52,166 nt of DNA, from NCBI GenBank assembly GCA_947456855.1, contig CANGTR010000008.1, forward strand, positions 1 through 52,166, read 5' to 3'. Under the pieces are notes generated by a model that saw nothing but the letters and a program-made list of their open reading frames with translations, was not told where the DNA came from and searched no databases. A program made the position numbers and the translations under genes. Numbering within the stretch: the stretch's first letter is position 1; each line of letters starts with the position of its first letter. This DNA comes from Sphingobacteriia bacterium. Its GTDB lineage: Bacteria > Bacteroidota > Bacteroidia > Chitinophagales > Chitinophagaceae. Of the stretch, positions 17,302-23,449 are shown piece by piece.

Positions 17302-17610
17302 TTATTTTGCTGCGGCAGCCACATAAGTTGCTGGGCTCTTCATGAATTCATCTTTACATTCTTTAGAACAGAATCCATAAACTTTTTTATTGAAATGAGC
17401 AGTATCAGAAACGCCAGCTGTGATAGGCATTCCACAAATTAAATCTTTCTTAGAATCGAAAGACATATTTTTAAATCCTTCATCCACTTTTGTGACAGCT
17501 GAATCAACCATTGCACTTGTCTTTTCTGCAACTGGCTCTTTTTTTGCATTTTCACTGCAAGACAATACCCCAATAATCAATACTACCAAAAGAAGATGAT
17601 TCTTATTCAT
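17302..17610 (-). CDS. YHS-domain lipoprotein
   Basis: A 102-residue protein. The N-terminus is a lipoprotein signal with Cys18 (GVLSC). After a charged linker comes a YHS domain at about 56-97: Cys59 in CGMPI, His72, then the FCSKECKDEF block with Cys81 and Cys85. YHS domains bind metal ions and occur in copper and heavy-metal proteins and in monooxygenases. It is the last gene of the leftward cysteine-rich cassette, 39 bases after the thioredoxin, and so would face the periplasm or outer leaflet. A metal or redox role is likely from the domain; the exact function is not known to me. Confidence 0.82.
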   Translation of the reverse strand: MNKNHLLLVVLIIGVLSCSENAKKEPVAEKTSAMVDSAVTKVDEGFKNMSFDSKKDLICGMPITAGVSDTAHFNKKVYGFCSKECKDEFMKSPATYVAAAAK

Positions 17611-17649
17611 ACAATATTTATTAGAAATAAAGGTACAAATACCATTTAA

Positions 17650-17946
17650 TTAAACTGCATATTGTTTAATTAAATTTACCAAAGTAGATTTAGACACTAC
17701 CCCACTTTGCCTCCATAAAGGTTTTCCATTTTTAAACAATATTAAAGTTGGTACGCCCTGAATTTGATATCCAGCTGCAGTTCCAGGATTTTTATCAACA
17801 TCAATCTTAATAATACTTGCCTGGTCACCAATAGTTGATTTTACTTCTTTTAGAATAGGAGCCATTGTTTTACAAGGCCCACACCATTCAGCAAAAAAGT
17901 CCACCAATACGGGTTTATCGGATTGAATGATTTCATTAAAAGTCAT
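17650..17946 (-). CDS. Thioredoxin
   Basis: A 98-residue single-domain thioredoxin with the active site WCGPC (Cys22, Cys25), FFAEWCG preceding it, and the cis-proline loop GVPTLILF. No signal peptide is visible, so it is probably cytoplasmic. It lies 11 bases after the small GCSSGTC membrane protein and belongs to the same leftward cassette. It could supply electrons to, or reduce disulfides and persulfides on, the cysteine-bearing neighbours. Its position in this cassette rather than beside thioredoxin reductase suggests a dedicated partner role, which is inference. Confidence 0.92.
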   Translation of the reverse strand: MTFNEIIQSDKPVLVDFFAEWCGPCKTMAPILKEVKSTIGDQASIIKIDVDKNPGTAAGYQIQGVPTLILFKNGKPLWRQSGVVSKSTLVNLIKQYAV

Positions 17947-17957
17947 AACAACAATTT

Positions 17958-18167
17958 TTATTCTTTAATCCTTCTTGCTTCATTTTTAAACAGACTCAGC
18001 AACAATGAACCCATTAAAGCACCATAAAGGGTGCTATTGAATGGTTTAGAAGTAATAGCGCAGGTTCCAGAACTGCATCCAACAAATTTCCAATAAAGAA
18101 ACCCACCAATGGCTCCTAATAACGCGCCAATCAAATAGAGTTTATTTTCACTAATCCAGTTCTTCAT
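17958..18167 (-). CDS. Small membrane protein with a GCSSGTC motif (DUF6132-like)
   Basis: The ATG start gives [12 protein letters not shown] and 69 residues; a longer form would need a TTG. It overlaps the end of the preceding gene by 17 bases. One glycine-rich membrane helix (about 11-29) is followed by [14 protein letters not shown] with Cys31 and Cys36, then a second hydrophobic segment (48-60) and a basic tail. I recall this pattern from small proteins annotated DUF6132 that sit beside rhodanese, thioredoxin and sulfur-transport genes, but cannot verify it here. The two cysteines would lie near the membrane surface, suited to thiol or persulfide chemistry. No function is established. Confidence 0.72.
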   Translation of the reverse strand: MKNWISENKLYLIGALLGAIGGFLYWKFVGCSSGTCAITSKPFNSTLYGALMGSLLLSLFKNEARRIKE

Positions 18168-18387
18168 AAGTAATTGCTTTACTTGAATCAATTTCCTTTT
18201 TTATTGGAGTATAGCATGCGCCAGTTCCGCAACAGCCTTGATTAAACAAAGCCATACAAGCAAAGAATATACCAGCGATTCCAAAAACCCATTCTTTATT
18301 CATAACTGCTTGAACAATAATGATAATTCCAATAAGCAATCTTAATGCTCTAATAAAACTCCAATTATGCAATAGGGCATACTTCAT
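18151..18387 (-). CDS. Small membrane protein with a CCGTGAC cysteine cluster (YgaP/DUF2892-like)
   Basis: A 78-residue protein and the first gene of the leftward cassette. An N-terminal RALRLLIG segment followed by two short hydrophobic helices (about 16-29 and 33-48) resembles the membrane part of YgaP-like (DUF2892) proteins. After the second helix comes GCCGTGAC with Cys52, Cys53 and Cys58, plus Cys44 in the helix. The acidic tail overlaps the next gene. YgaP itself couples such a membrane part to a rhodanese domain; here the rhodanese is missing and the cysteine cluster takes that place. The role is unknown. A TAACTTTG promoter element lies 18 bases before the ATG. Confidence 0.72.
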   Translation of the reverse strand: MKYALLHNWSFIRALRLLIGIIIIVQAVMNKEWVFGIAGIFFACMALFNQGCCGTGACYTPIKKEIDSSKAITYEELD

Positions 18388-18404
18388 TAAATAGGATTTA
18401 AATT

Positions 18405-18412
18405 CAAAGTTA
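18405..18412 (-). promoter_or_regulatory. Promoter -7 element (TAnnTTTG) of the cysteine-rich cassette
   Basis: Read on the minus strand this is TAACTTTG, an exact match to the Bacteroidota TAnnTTTG element, ending 17 bases before the first cassette ATG. It mirrors an identical element for the divergent regulator. No clear TTTG -33 element was found at the usual distance, which fits a promoter that depends on an activator. Confidence 0.5.
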
Positions 18413-18427
18413 GCATAGATTAAGCGC

Positions 18428-18435
18428 TAACTTTG
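18428..18435 (+). promoter_or_regulatory. Promoter -7 element (TAnnTTTG) of the Crp/Fnr gene
   Basis: TAACTTTG on the plus strand, an exact TAnnTTTG match, 41 bases before the regulator ATG. Together with the minus-strand copy it forms a 10-base inverted repeat (CAAAGTTAGC / GCTAACTTTG). The TGTAAC-N4-GTTACA dyad overlaps its last two bases. Confidence 0.5.
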
Positions 18436-18449
18436 TAACAAATGTTACA
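18434..18449. promoter_or_regulatory. Crp/Fnr-type operator TGTAAC-N4-GTTACA
   Basis: A perfect 6-base dyad with a 4-base AAAT centre, of the size and symmetry bound by Crp/Fnr dimers, directly in front of a Crp/Fnr gene. Its centre is about 41 bases upstream of the start site predicted from the leftward TAACTTTG element, the classic class II activation position. It also overlaps the predicted start site of the regulator's own promoter, where binding would repress. Positions are seen; the regulatory outcome is inferred. Confidence 0.65.
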
Positions 18450-18476
18450 GAAATTAAACCTGCTTAATCATTCTAG

Positions 18477-19121
18477 ATGAACCTCGATCAACTTAGCTCT
18501 TTTTTGGAAACTGCATTGATTCAAGAAATACAAGAATTTGGCATTTTACAAACTTTTAGTGAAGGCGAACTCATCATGGATTATGGAAAATACATCCGTA
18601 TGATGCCCATTGTGTTGAAGGGAACTGTAAAAGTACTCCGTCTAGATGAAAATAACAATGAAATTCTTTTATACTATTTATCGAGTAGTGAAAGCTGCTC
18701 AATGGCATATAGCTGTTGTGTAGAAGCGAAAAAAAGCGAAGTAAAAGCTATCGCTGAAGATGATGTTGAATTAATTGGCATACCACATACCAAGTTAGAC
18801 GAATGGCTTTGTAAATACCCAAGTTGGAAAAACTACGTAATGAGAAGTTTTAATGAAAGATTTATTGAATTACTCAAATCCATTGAAAGCATTGCTTTTC
18901 ATAAACTAGACGAGCGCTTAATTGCTTATTTAAAAGAAAAAAAACGACTCAGTGGATCCAGTGTAATAAAAGCTTCCCACAATACAATTGCGGATGAGTT
19001 GGCTACCTCCAGAGTAGTGATATCTCGATTATTGAAACAGTTGGAAAACAATAAAAAAATCATTCTTTACAGAAATGAAATCAAACTCATGCCAGATTTT
19101 GAACTGCCTTTTGAAAAATAA
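18477..19121 (+). CDS. Crp/Fnr-family regulator with a cysteine cluster
   Basis: A 214-residue regulator. The N-terminal cyclic-nucleotide-binding-like beta-barrel spans about 15-115 and the winged helix-turn-helix lies near 168-192 (HNTIADELATSRVVISRLL). The cAMP-contacting residues of Crp are not evident. Instead Cys74, Cys80 and Cys81 lie in SCSMAYSCC, in the barrel, with Cys112 further on. It is divergent from the small cysteine-protein/thioredoxin/YHS cassette and shares its promoter gap. Sensing of a thiol-reactive, sulfide or metal signal through these cysteines is an inference from their placement and the neighbours. There is no N-terminal four-cysteine Fnr iron-sulfur motif, so oxygen sensing in the Fnr manner is unlikely. 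Confidence 0.88.
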   Translation: MNLDQLSSFLETALIQEIQEFGILQTFSEGELIMDYGKYIRMMPIVLKGTVKVLRLDENNNEILLYYLSSSESCSMAYSCCVEAKKSEVKAIAEDDVELIGIPHTKLDEWLCKYPSWKNYVMRSFNERFIELLKSIESIAFHKLDERLIAYLKEKKRLSGSSVIKASHNTIADELATSRVVISRLLKQLENNKKIILYRNEIKLMPDFELPFEK

Positions 19122-19135
19122 ATAGTGCTTCTGTT

Positions 19136-19285
19136 TTACCAAAAAATTGTATAAAGTGCTGTAATAATTCCACCTACAATTATGGCTCCTGCTAAAAACC
19201 CTGGATGCAACTTAAACATAGAGGAATCAATTTCAAGCCCTTTTGATATTTTGCCTTTTTTGTAATTAATCATACTAATTACATA
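19136..19285 (-). pseudogene. Remnant: C-terminal end of a sodium/sugar symporter (or a 45-residue small ORF)
   Basis: An ATG at 19273 opens a 45-codon frame: MINYKKGKISKGLEIDSSMF, then a hydrophobic helix (GFLAGAIIVGGIITALYTIFW) and stop. The frame also continues upstream as LLYVIS before meeting a stop. The pattern KGLEIDSSMF followed by a last helix ending ALYTIFW resembles, from memory, the C-terminus of Bacteroidota SSS-family sugar symporters. It directly follows the first codons of a sugar kinase on the same strand, so I read it as the end of a deleted operon. A real small membrane protein is the alternative. Confidence 0.45.
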
Positions 19286-19337
19286 CAACAGTTACTTTTA
19301 CCGAGGAAGTTCCTAAATCTATCCCTAATAATAACAT
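19275..19337 (-). pseudogene. Remnant: N-terminal start of a FGGY sugar kinase (xylulokinase-like)
   Basis: The minus strand reads MLLLGIDLGTSSVKVTVVCN and then stops after 20 residues. GIDLGTSSVK is the phosphate-binding first strand and loop of FGGY kinases, most like xylulokinase. A complete kinase would be near 490 residues, so only the first ~18 codons survive. The break falls where the symporter-like remnant begins. Three operator-like repeats lie just upstream, so the original promoter region seems to be kept. Confidence 0.6.
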
Positions 19338-19349
19338 GGTACATCCATT

Positions 19350-19493
19350 CTTTAGATTTAGAAATCCAAGTTTAGCTAATTTGTCAGTGTAAGTTACGAA
19401 GCATTTTGAAATTGGAAAAACCAATTTAAGCTAGCATATGTACTAAAATGCCCCAACAATCTTTAGATTTAGCAGAACCATTTTAAGCTAGCA
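19350..19493. repeat. Three degenerate ~56-bp direct repeats with palindromic cores
   Basis: The block CTTTAGATTTAG occurs at 19350 and again at 19461, and each repeat ends in a (T)TTAAGCTAGC-like block whose GCTA cores lie at 19375, 19430 and 19487. The middle copy contains AAATTGG-AAAAA-CCAATTT (19409-19427), a clean operator-like dyad; the outer copies are weaker versions. The array lies upstream of the kinase remnant on its strand. With the kinase and symporter remnants and the hairpin it fills the 443-base stretch between the Crp/Fnr gene and the citrate synthase gene; nothing else was recognised there. Confidence 0.5.
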
Positions 19494-19503
19494 CAGGAAG
19501 TAA

Positions 19504-19544
19504 TATTCACTAACAATCTTTCGGTAGGCGATTGTTAGTGAATA
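19504..19544 (-). terminator. Large hairpin downstream of gltA, probable terminator
   Basis: A perfect 15-base inverted repeat (TATTCACTAACAATC and its complement) with an 11-base loop, 20 bases after the citrate synthase stop. On the gltA strand it is followed by ATTACTTCC, only a weak T-run, so it may act as a stabilising 3' hairpin as well as a terminator. Confidence 0.55.
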
Positions 19545-19564
19545 ATCAAATAGTTGTGCCTTCA

Positions 19565-20887
19565 TCACTCCCAGATCTCATCCTTTCCTTGAATCCATAA
19601 TTTAACCGATTCAGTGGTAACAGATTTAGGTCTTTCTAGAGGGAATCCTAAAGCTCTATCCCAACATAAACTTGACAATACTCCAAGAGCTCTACTTACT
19701 GCAAATAATACGGTATAGAATTCATATTCTACAAAACCATAGTGTACTAACAAAGCGCCACTATGTGCATCAACATTCGGCCAAGGGTTTTTAATTTTTC
19801 CCAATGACTGTAAAATTGGTGGAACAGTTTCATAAATTTTCCAAACAGTATTCACTAATTTATCATCGGCCATATGCTTTTTACCAAATTCCATTTGCGC
19901 TTCAAAACGAGGATCTGTTTTGCGCAATACCGCATGACCATATCCTGGTACTACTTTACCAGCAGTAAGTGTATCTTGAACATATTGAGCTATTTGTTCT
20001 TTAGAGGGATCATCCGTCCCCAATTTCTCTTGCATTTCGTAGATCCATTTGATCACTTCTTGATTGGCCAATCCATGTAATGGTCCGGCCAATCCGTTCA
20101 TTCCTGCAGCATAACTTAAAAATGGATCACTTAATGCTGAGCCAACTAAATGCGTTGTATGTGCAGACACATTTCCTCCTTCATGGTCTGCATGAATAGT
20201 CATGTATAAACGCATTAATTCTTTAAAACTCTCATCTTCATAACCCATCATATGGGCGAAATTACCAGCCCAATCCAATAATCCATTCGGTTGAATATGT
20301 TCGTTGTTCTTATATTTTCTTCTATAGATATATGCAGCAATTCGGGGCAATCTTGCAATCAAATCCATTGAATCATCATAAACAGGACCCCAATAATCTT
20401 TCTTATTAATGCCTTTTGAATATTCTTTAGCAAAATTACTTTCTGTTTGTAAAGCCATCACTCCAACCACAAACATGGTCATGGGATGCGTATTCAATGG
20501 AAGGGCATCAATGGTTGCAAATACATGATTGGGAACATGGCTTCTTCTTTGCCAAACACTGGTAATATGGTTGGCATCGTCTTCTGTTGGCAACTCACCT
20601 ACCAACATGAGGTAAAATAAAGCTTCTGGTAAAGGCTCACCACCTTTGATAGCTGATGGTAATTTTTGTTGCAACTCAGGAATGGTATATCCGCGAAAAC
20701 GTATACCTTCTTGGGCATCAAGCAAACTGGTTTCAGTAACCAAACCGGTGATACCCCTCATGCCTTGATAAACTTGCGCTAAGGTTACTTCACCTATTTT
20801 TTTATTACCATGCTCTTTTATGATTTCTTTTATCTCAATATTAGCAGCATCAGCTTTTGCTTTAAAAGTGTCTTTAATGATTCCCAT
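19565..20887 (-). CDS. gltA: Citrate synthase (eukaryote-like type I)
   Basis: A 440-residue citrate synthase condensing oxaloacetate and acetyl-CoA in the TCA cycle. The catalytic residues are His271 (GPLHGLANQ), His318 (GYGHAVLRKTDPR) and Asp373 (NVDAHSG), nearly identical in position to pig heart enzyme residues 274, 320 and 375. The sequence follows the mitochondrial-type layout (RGYTIPELQ, THPMTMFVVGVMALQ) rather than the hexameric proteobacterial GltA. It has its own predicted promoter upstream and a hairpin downstream, so it is probably monocistronic. It is separated from the LptG-type gene by about 120 bases. Confidence 0.96.
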   Translation of the reverse strand: MGIIKDTFKAKADAANIEIKEIIKEHGNKKIGEVTLAQVYQGMRGITGLVTETSLLDAQEGIRFRGYTIPELQQKLPSAIKGGEPLPEALFYLMLVGELPTEDDANHITSVWQRRSHVPNHVFATIDALPLNTHPMTMFVVGVMALQTESNFAKEYSKGINKKDYWGPVYDDSMDLIARLPRIAAYIYRRKYKNNEHIQPNGLLDWAGNFAHMMGYEDESFKELMRLYMTIHADHEGGNVSAHTTHLVGSALSDPFLSYAAGMNGLAGPLHGLANQEVIKWIYEMQEKLGTDDPSKEQIAQYVQDTLTAGKVVPGYGHAVLRKTDPRFEAQMEFGKKHMADDKLVNTVWKIYETVPPILQSLGKIKNPWPNVDAHSGALLVHYGFVEYEFYTVLFAVSRALGVLSSLCWDRALGFPLERPKSVTTESVKLWIQGKDEIWE

Positions 20888-20944
20888 GGCTTAAAATATT
20901 TTGCTTTGATGATTCCTTTGGATTGATCGTTTTCGTTAGTTGGT

Positions 20945-20976
20945 CAAAGGTAATTGAACTTGGTTCTATAACAAAA
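20945..20976 (-). promoter_or_regulatory. Predicted gltA promoter (TTTTG-N19-TACCTTTG)
   Basis: On the minus strand TTTTG (20976-20972) is followed after 19 bases by TACCTTTG (20952-20945), matching both the -33 and -7 elements known for Bacteroidota primary sigma promoters. It leaves a 5' leader of roughly 55 bases before the gltA ATG. This is among the best full promoter matches in the window. Confidence 0.55.
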
Positions 20977-21009
20977 TTGATGCCAGTCAAGTTCTAAATT
21001 TAAAAAAAA

Positions 21010-22101
21010 TTATTTTGGCGCCTTCCGATATAGGTAAATAACAACCAAAACAAAGATTAAATTAGGAATCCAGGCTGCAATCAATGGGGGTAAATTGCCT
21101 TTGGTAGAAAAAATCGTAGAAAATCGGTCTGTTATGATGAATAATGCAGCCATTACAAATCCTAATGCCAAATGCACTCCACTTCCCCCTCTTATTTTTC
21201 TGCCTGCAACAATTGCTCCAATAAGGGTAAGCAAGAACACTGTAATGCAAGTCGCATCTCTTCTATATCGTTCTACTTTTAATCCATTGAGGCCTTCCGA
21301 GCCCCTTAATTCTTCCAATTGAATAAAACGATCCAATTCAGGGGAGGTTAATTTGTCTTTTGTATACTTATCTCTACTTAAATCTACAGGTTTAAATGTA
21401 TACGTCATTAAACGAAAAACTTCTTGAGTCAGTTCTTCTTTCATTGGATATAACTTCCTCGAAAATATCGACTCTACTTTCCACTTTTTGTTAGCAGTAT
21501 CCCAGCTAACATAATCAGCTCTTAAATACTCAGTTACTTTGTTGTTTTTGATTGTATATAAAAAAAGTGGCCCGCCTCTTTTTGTAGATGTATCGTAAGC
21601 ATAAATACCAGCATAGGTAAATGAATCTATCCTTAAATAAATATTATCAGCTTTTCCAAGAAGGGCCGAATAACTAGAGTTTGCATCAATGTATTTTGCC
21701 TCGAAACTACCCCTTATTTGATTGGCTTTAGGAACTACATACTGGTTAGCAAACCATAACATCAACGACAAAATGATTCCACCGATCCAATACGGCCTTA
21801 ACCAACGAGCATAACTTGTTCCACTTGCAAGAATGGCCACTATTTCGCTATTGCCCGCCATTTTTGAAGTGAAAAATATGACTGCTATAAATACAAACAA
21901 AGGAAAGAGCAATGCAACTATATGTGGGATGAAACCGAAATAATATTGCGTGATAATTTTTCGAACTCCCAATTGAGATTTTACAAAATCATCTGTTTTT
22001 TCACTTACATCTACTACAATAGCAATCATCGCAAATAAGCATATTGCAAAGAAGAAAGTTGTTAGGAATTTGCGGAGTATATACCAATCCAGTTTTTTCA
22101 T
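21010..22101 (-). CDS. lptG: LptF/LptG-family lipopolysaccharide export permease
   Basis: The ATG giving MKKLDWYILRKFLTTFFFAIC is preferred over a GTG three codons earlier; the product is 363 residues. The LptF/G layout is clear: three N-terminal membrane helices, a periplasmic beta-jellyroll-like middle (about 100-270), and three C-terminal helices ending VVIYLYRKAPK. These permeases, with LptB, extract lipopolysaccharide from the inner membrane and pass it to LptC. I name it LptG because of the YILRKF N-terminus, but LptF cannot be excluded, and Bacteroidota often keep only one recognisable copy at a locus. A strong terminator separates it from tgt upstream. Confidence 0.85.
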   Translation of the reverse strand: MKKLDWYILRKFLTTFFFAICLFAMIAIVVDVSEKTDDFVKSQLGVRKIITQYYFGFIPHIVALLFPLFVFIAVIFFTSKMAGNSEIVAILASGTSYARWLRPYWIGGIILSLMLWFANQYVVPKANQIRGSFEAKYIDANSSYSALLGKADNIYLRIDSFTYAGIYAYDTSTKRGGPLFLYTIKNNKVTEYLRADYVSWDTANKKWKVESIFSRKLYPMKEELTQEVFRLMTYTFKPVDLSRDKYTKDKLTSPELDRFIQLEELRGSEGLNGLKVERYRRDATCITVFLLTLIGAIVAGRKIRGGSGVHLALGFVMAALFIITDRFSTIFSTKGNLPPLIAAWIPNLIFVLVVIYLYRKAPK

Positions 22102-22121
22102 GGCTGGCACAAAGATGCATA

Positions 22122-22155
22122 AAAAAATAGATCCATGGAAAAGGATCTATTTTTT
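22122..22155 (-). terminator. Intrinsic terminator downstream of tgt
   Basis: A perfect 13-base stem (GGATCTATTTTTT with its complement) around an 8-base loop, flanked by A and T runs so that it could work in both directions. It lies 81 bases past the tgt stop and just before the LptG start, which separates those two genes transcriptionally. Confidence 0.7.
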
Positions 22156-22235
22156 AACAACTATTGTAAAAACACATTGAAATGAGGATACCGGAGGATT
22201 TCCCAGGTTAAGTGCTGATTTATTGCGGAATCCAC

Positions 22236-23375
22236 TTATAAACGTCGCTTTAGAATATCAATCATCTGATGCTTCCAACCAACAAAATTGCCTTCTAAAA
22301 TATTATTTCTAGCTTCTTTAACCAACCATAAATAAAAAGACAGGTTTTGTATACTGGCCAATTGTAAACCCAATATTTCTCCTGAAACAAAAAGATGACG
22401 CATATACGCTTTGGTATAATACTGACTCATTTCAGCAGGCAAACCCGGATCTATACAAGAAAAATCTGTTGCCCATTTTTTATTGCGAATGTTAATGACT
22501 CCTTGAGTAGTAAACAACATACCATTTCTTCCGTTTCGAGTTGGCATTACACAATCAAACATATCTATTCCTAAATCAATGCATTCCAATAAATCCCAGG
22601 GAGTTCCAACCCCCATTAAATACCTTGGCTTATTTGATGGTAATTTTTCTGCACACAACGCAGCGAATTCATACATCATTTCAGGTGGCTCACCAACACT
22701 CAAGCCTCCTATCGCATTGCCCGTTGCATCCTTAGAAGCAACAAACTCACAAGATGCGGTTCTTAAATCTTTATATGTACTTCCTTGAACAATTGGGAAT
22801 AAATTTTGTGTGTACCCATATTTATCAGGCGTTTCAGCTAGTCGGGTAAAACATCGATCCAGCCATCGATGAGTTAGATGCATACTTTTTTGGGCATATT
22901 GATAATCACTGGGATAAGGTGGGCATTCATCAAATGCCATGATGATATCTGCCCCAATACTTCTTTGTATATCCATCACCGATTCAGGTGAAAACAAATG
23001 TTTGCTTCCATCAATATGCGATTGAAAAACCACTCCCTCTTCCTTAATTTTTCTATTGGCAGCCAAAGAAAATACTTGATACCCGCCACTATCAGTTAAG
23101 ATGGGCCTATCCCATCCCATGAAGCGATGCAATCCACCAGCGGCTTCCACAACTTCAGTTCCTGGCCGTAAATACAAATGATAGGTATTGCCTAAAATAA
23201 TTTGGGCTTGAATATCCAATTTCAATTGCTGCTGAGTTACTGCTTTTACAGATCCAACAGTACCAACGGGCATAAAAATGGGTGTTTCTATAACTCCATG
23301 ATCTGTAGTAATTCTTCCAGCCCTTGCTGAAGAATTAGTACTTGTTTTTTCCAATGAAAATTGAAGTGCAGCCAT
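22236..23375 (-). CDS. tgt: Queuine tRNA-ribosyltransferase
   Basis: A 379-residue Tgt that exchanges guanine 34 for a queuosine precursor in GUN-anticodon tRNAs. Conserved blocks include LTDSGGYQVFS (Asp95), FDECPPYPS (Asp149), GGLSVGEP, and the nucleophile region DMFDCVMPTRNGRNGM (271-286). The usual zinc site is changed: in the segment DFSCIDPGLPAEMSQYYTKAY only Cys307 remains of the CxCx2C trio, although His327 (YMRHLF) is kept. I recall other Bacteroidota Tgt proteins with the same loss, so it is probably functional. The gene is divergent from the GT2 gene, and a TATTTTTG element ends four bases before its ATG. Confidence 0.94.
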   Translation of the reverse strand: MAALQFSLEKTSTNSSARAGRITTDHGVIETPIFMPVGTVGSVKAVTQQQLKLDIQAQIILGNTYHLYLRPGTEVVEAAGGLHRFMGWDRPILTDSGGYQVFSLAANRKIKEEGVVFQSHIDGSKHLFSPESVMDIQRSIGADIIMAFDECPPYPSDYQYAQKSMHLTHRWLDRCFTRLAETPDKYGYTQNLFPIVQGSTYKDLRTASCEFVASKDATGNAIGGLSVGEPPEMMYEFAALCAEKLPSNKPRYLMGVGTPWDLLECIDLGIDMFDCVMPTRNGRNGMLFTTQGVINIRNKKWATDFSCIDPGLPAEMSQYYTKAYMRHLFVSGEILGLQLASIQNLSFYLWLVKEARNNILEGNFVGWKHQMIDILKRRL

Positions 23376-23379
23376 TTGG

Positions 23380-23387
23380 CAAAAATA
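23380..23387 (-). promoter_or_regulatory. TAnnTTTG element directly before tgt
   Basis: TATTTTTG on the minus strand, followed by CCAA and the tgt ATG. If used as the -7 element the transcript would start at or next to the start codon. No good -33 element was seen. Confidence 0.4.
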
Positions 23388-23417
23388 AGGGTAGTTATTG
23401 GATCATACTCATGCTTC

Positions 23418-23445
23418 TTGCGTTGCATGAAAAACCTTATTTTTG
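23418..23445 (+). promoter_or_regulatory. Promoter directly before the GT2 gene
   Basis: TTG (23418) and TATTTTTG (23438-23445) are separated by 17 bases; TACC and then the preferred ATG follow. This supports starting the glycosyltransferase at 23450 rather than at an upstream ATG inside the promoter and tgt. Confidence 0.5.
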
Positions 23446-23449
23446 TACC

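Noticed and set aside
23342-23449. Longer N-terminus for the GT2 protein
   Set aside because: It overlaps tgt and the promoter, and a promoter element sits immediately before the ATG at 23450.
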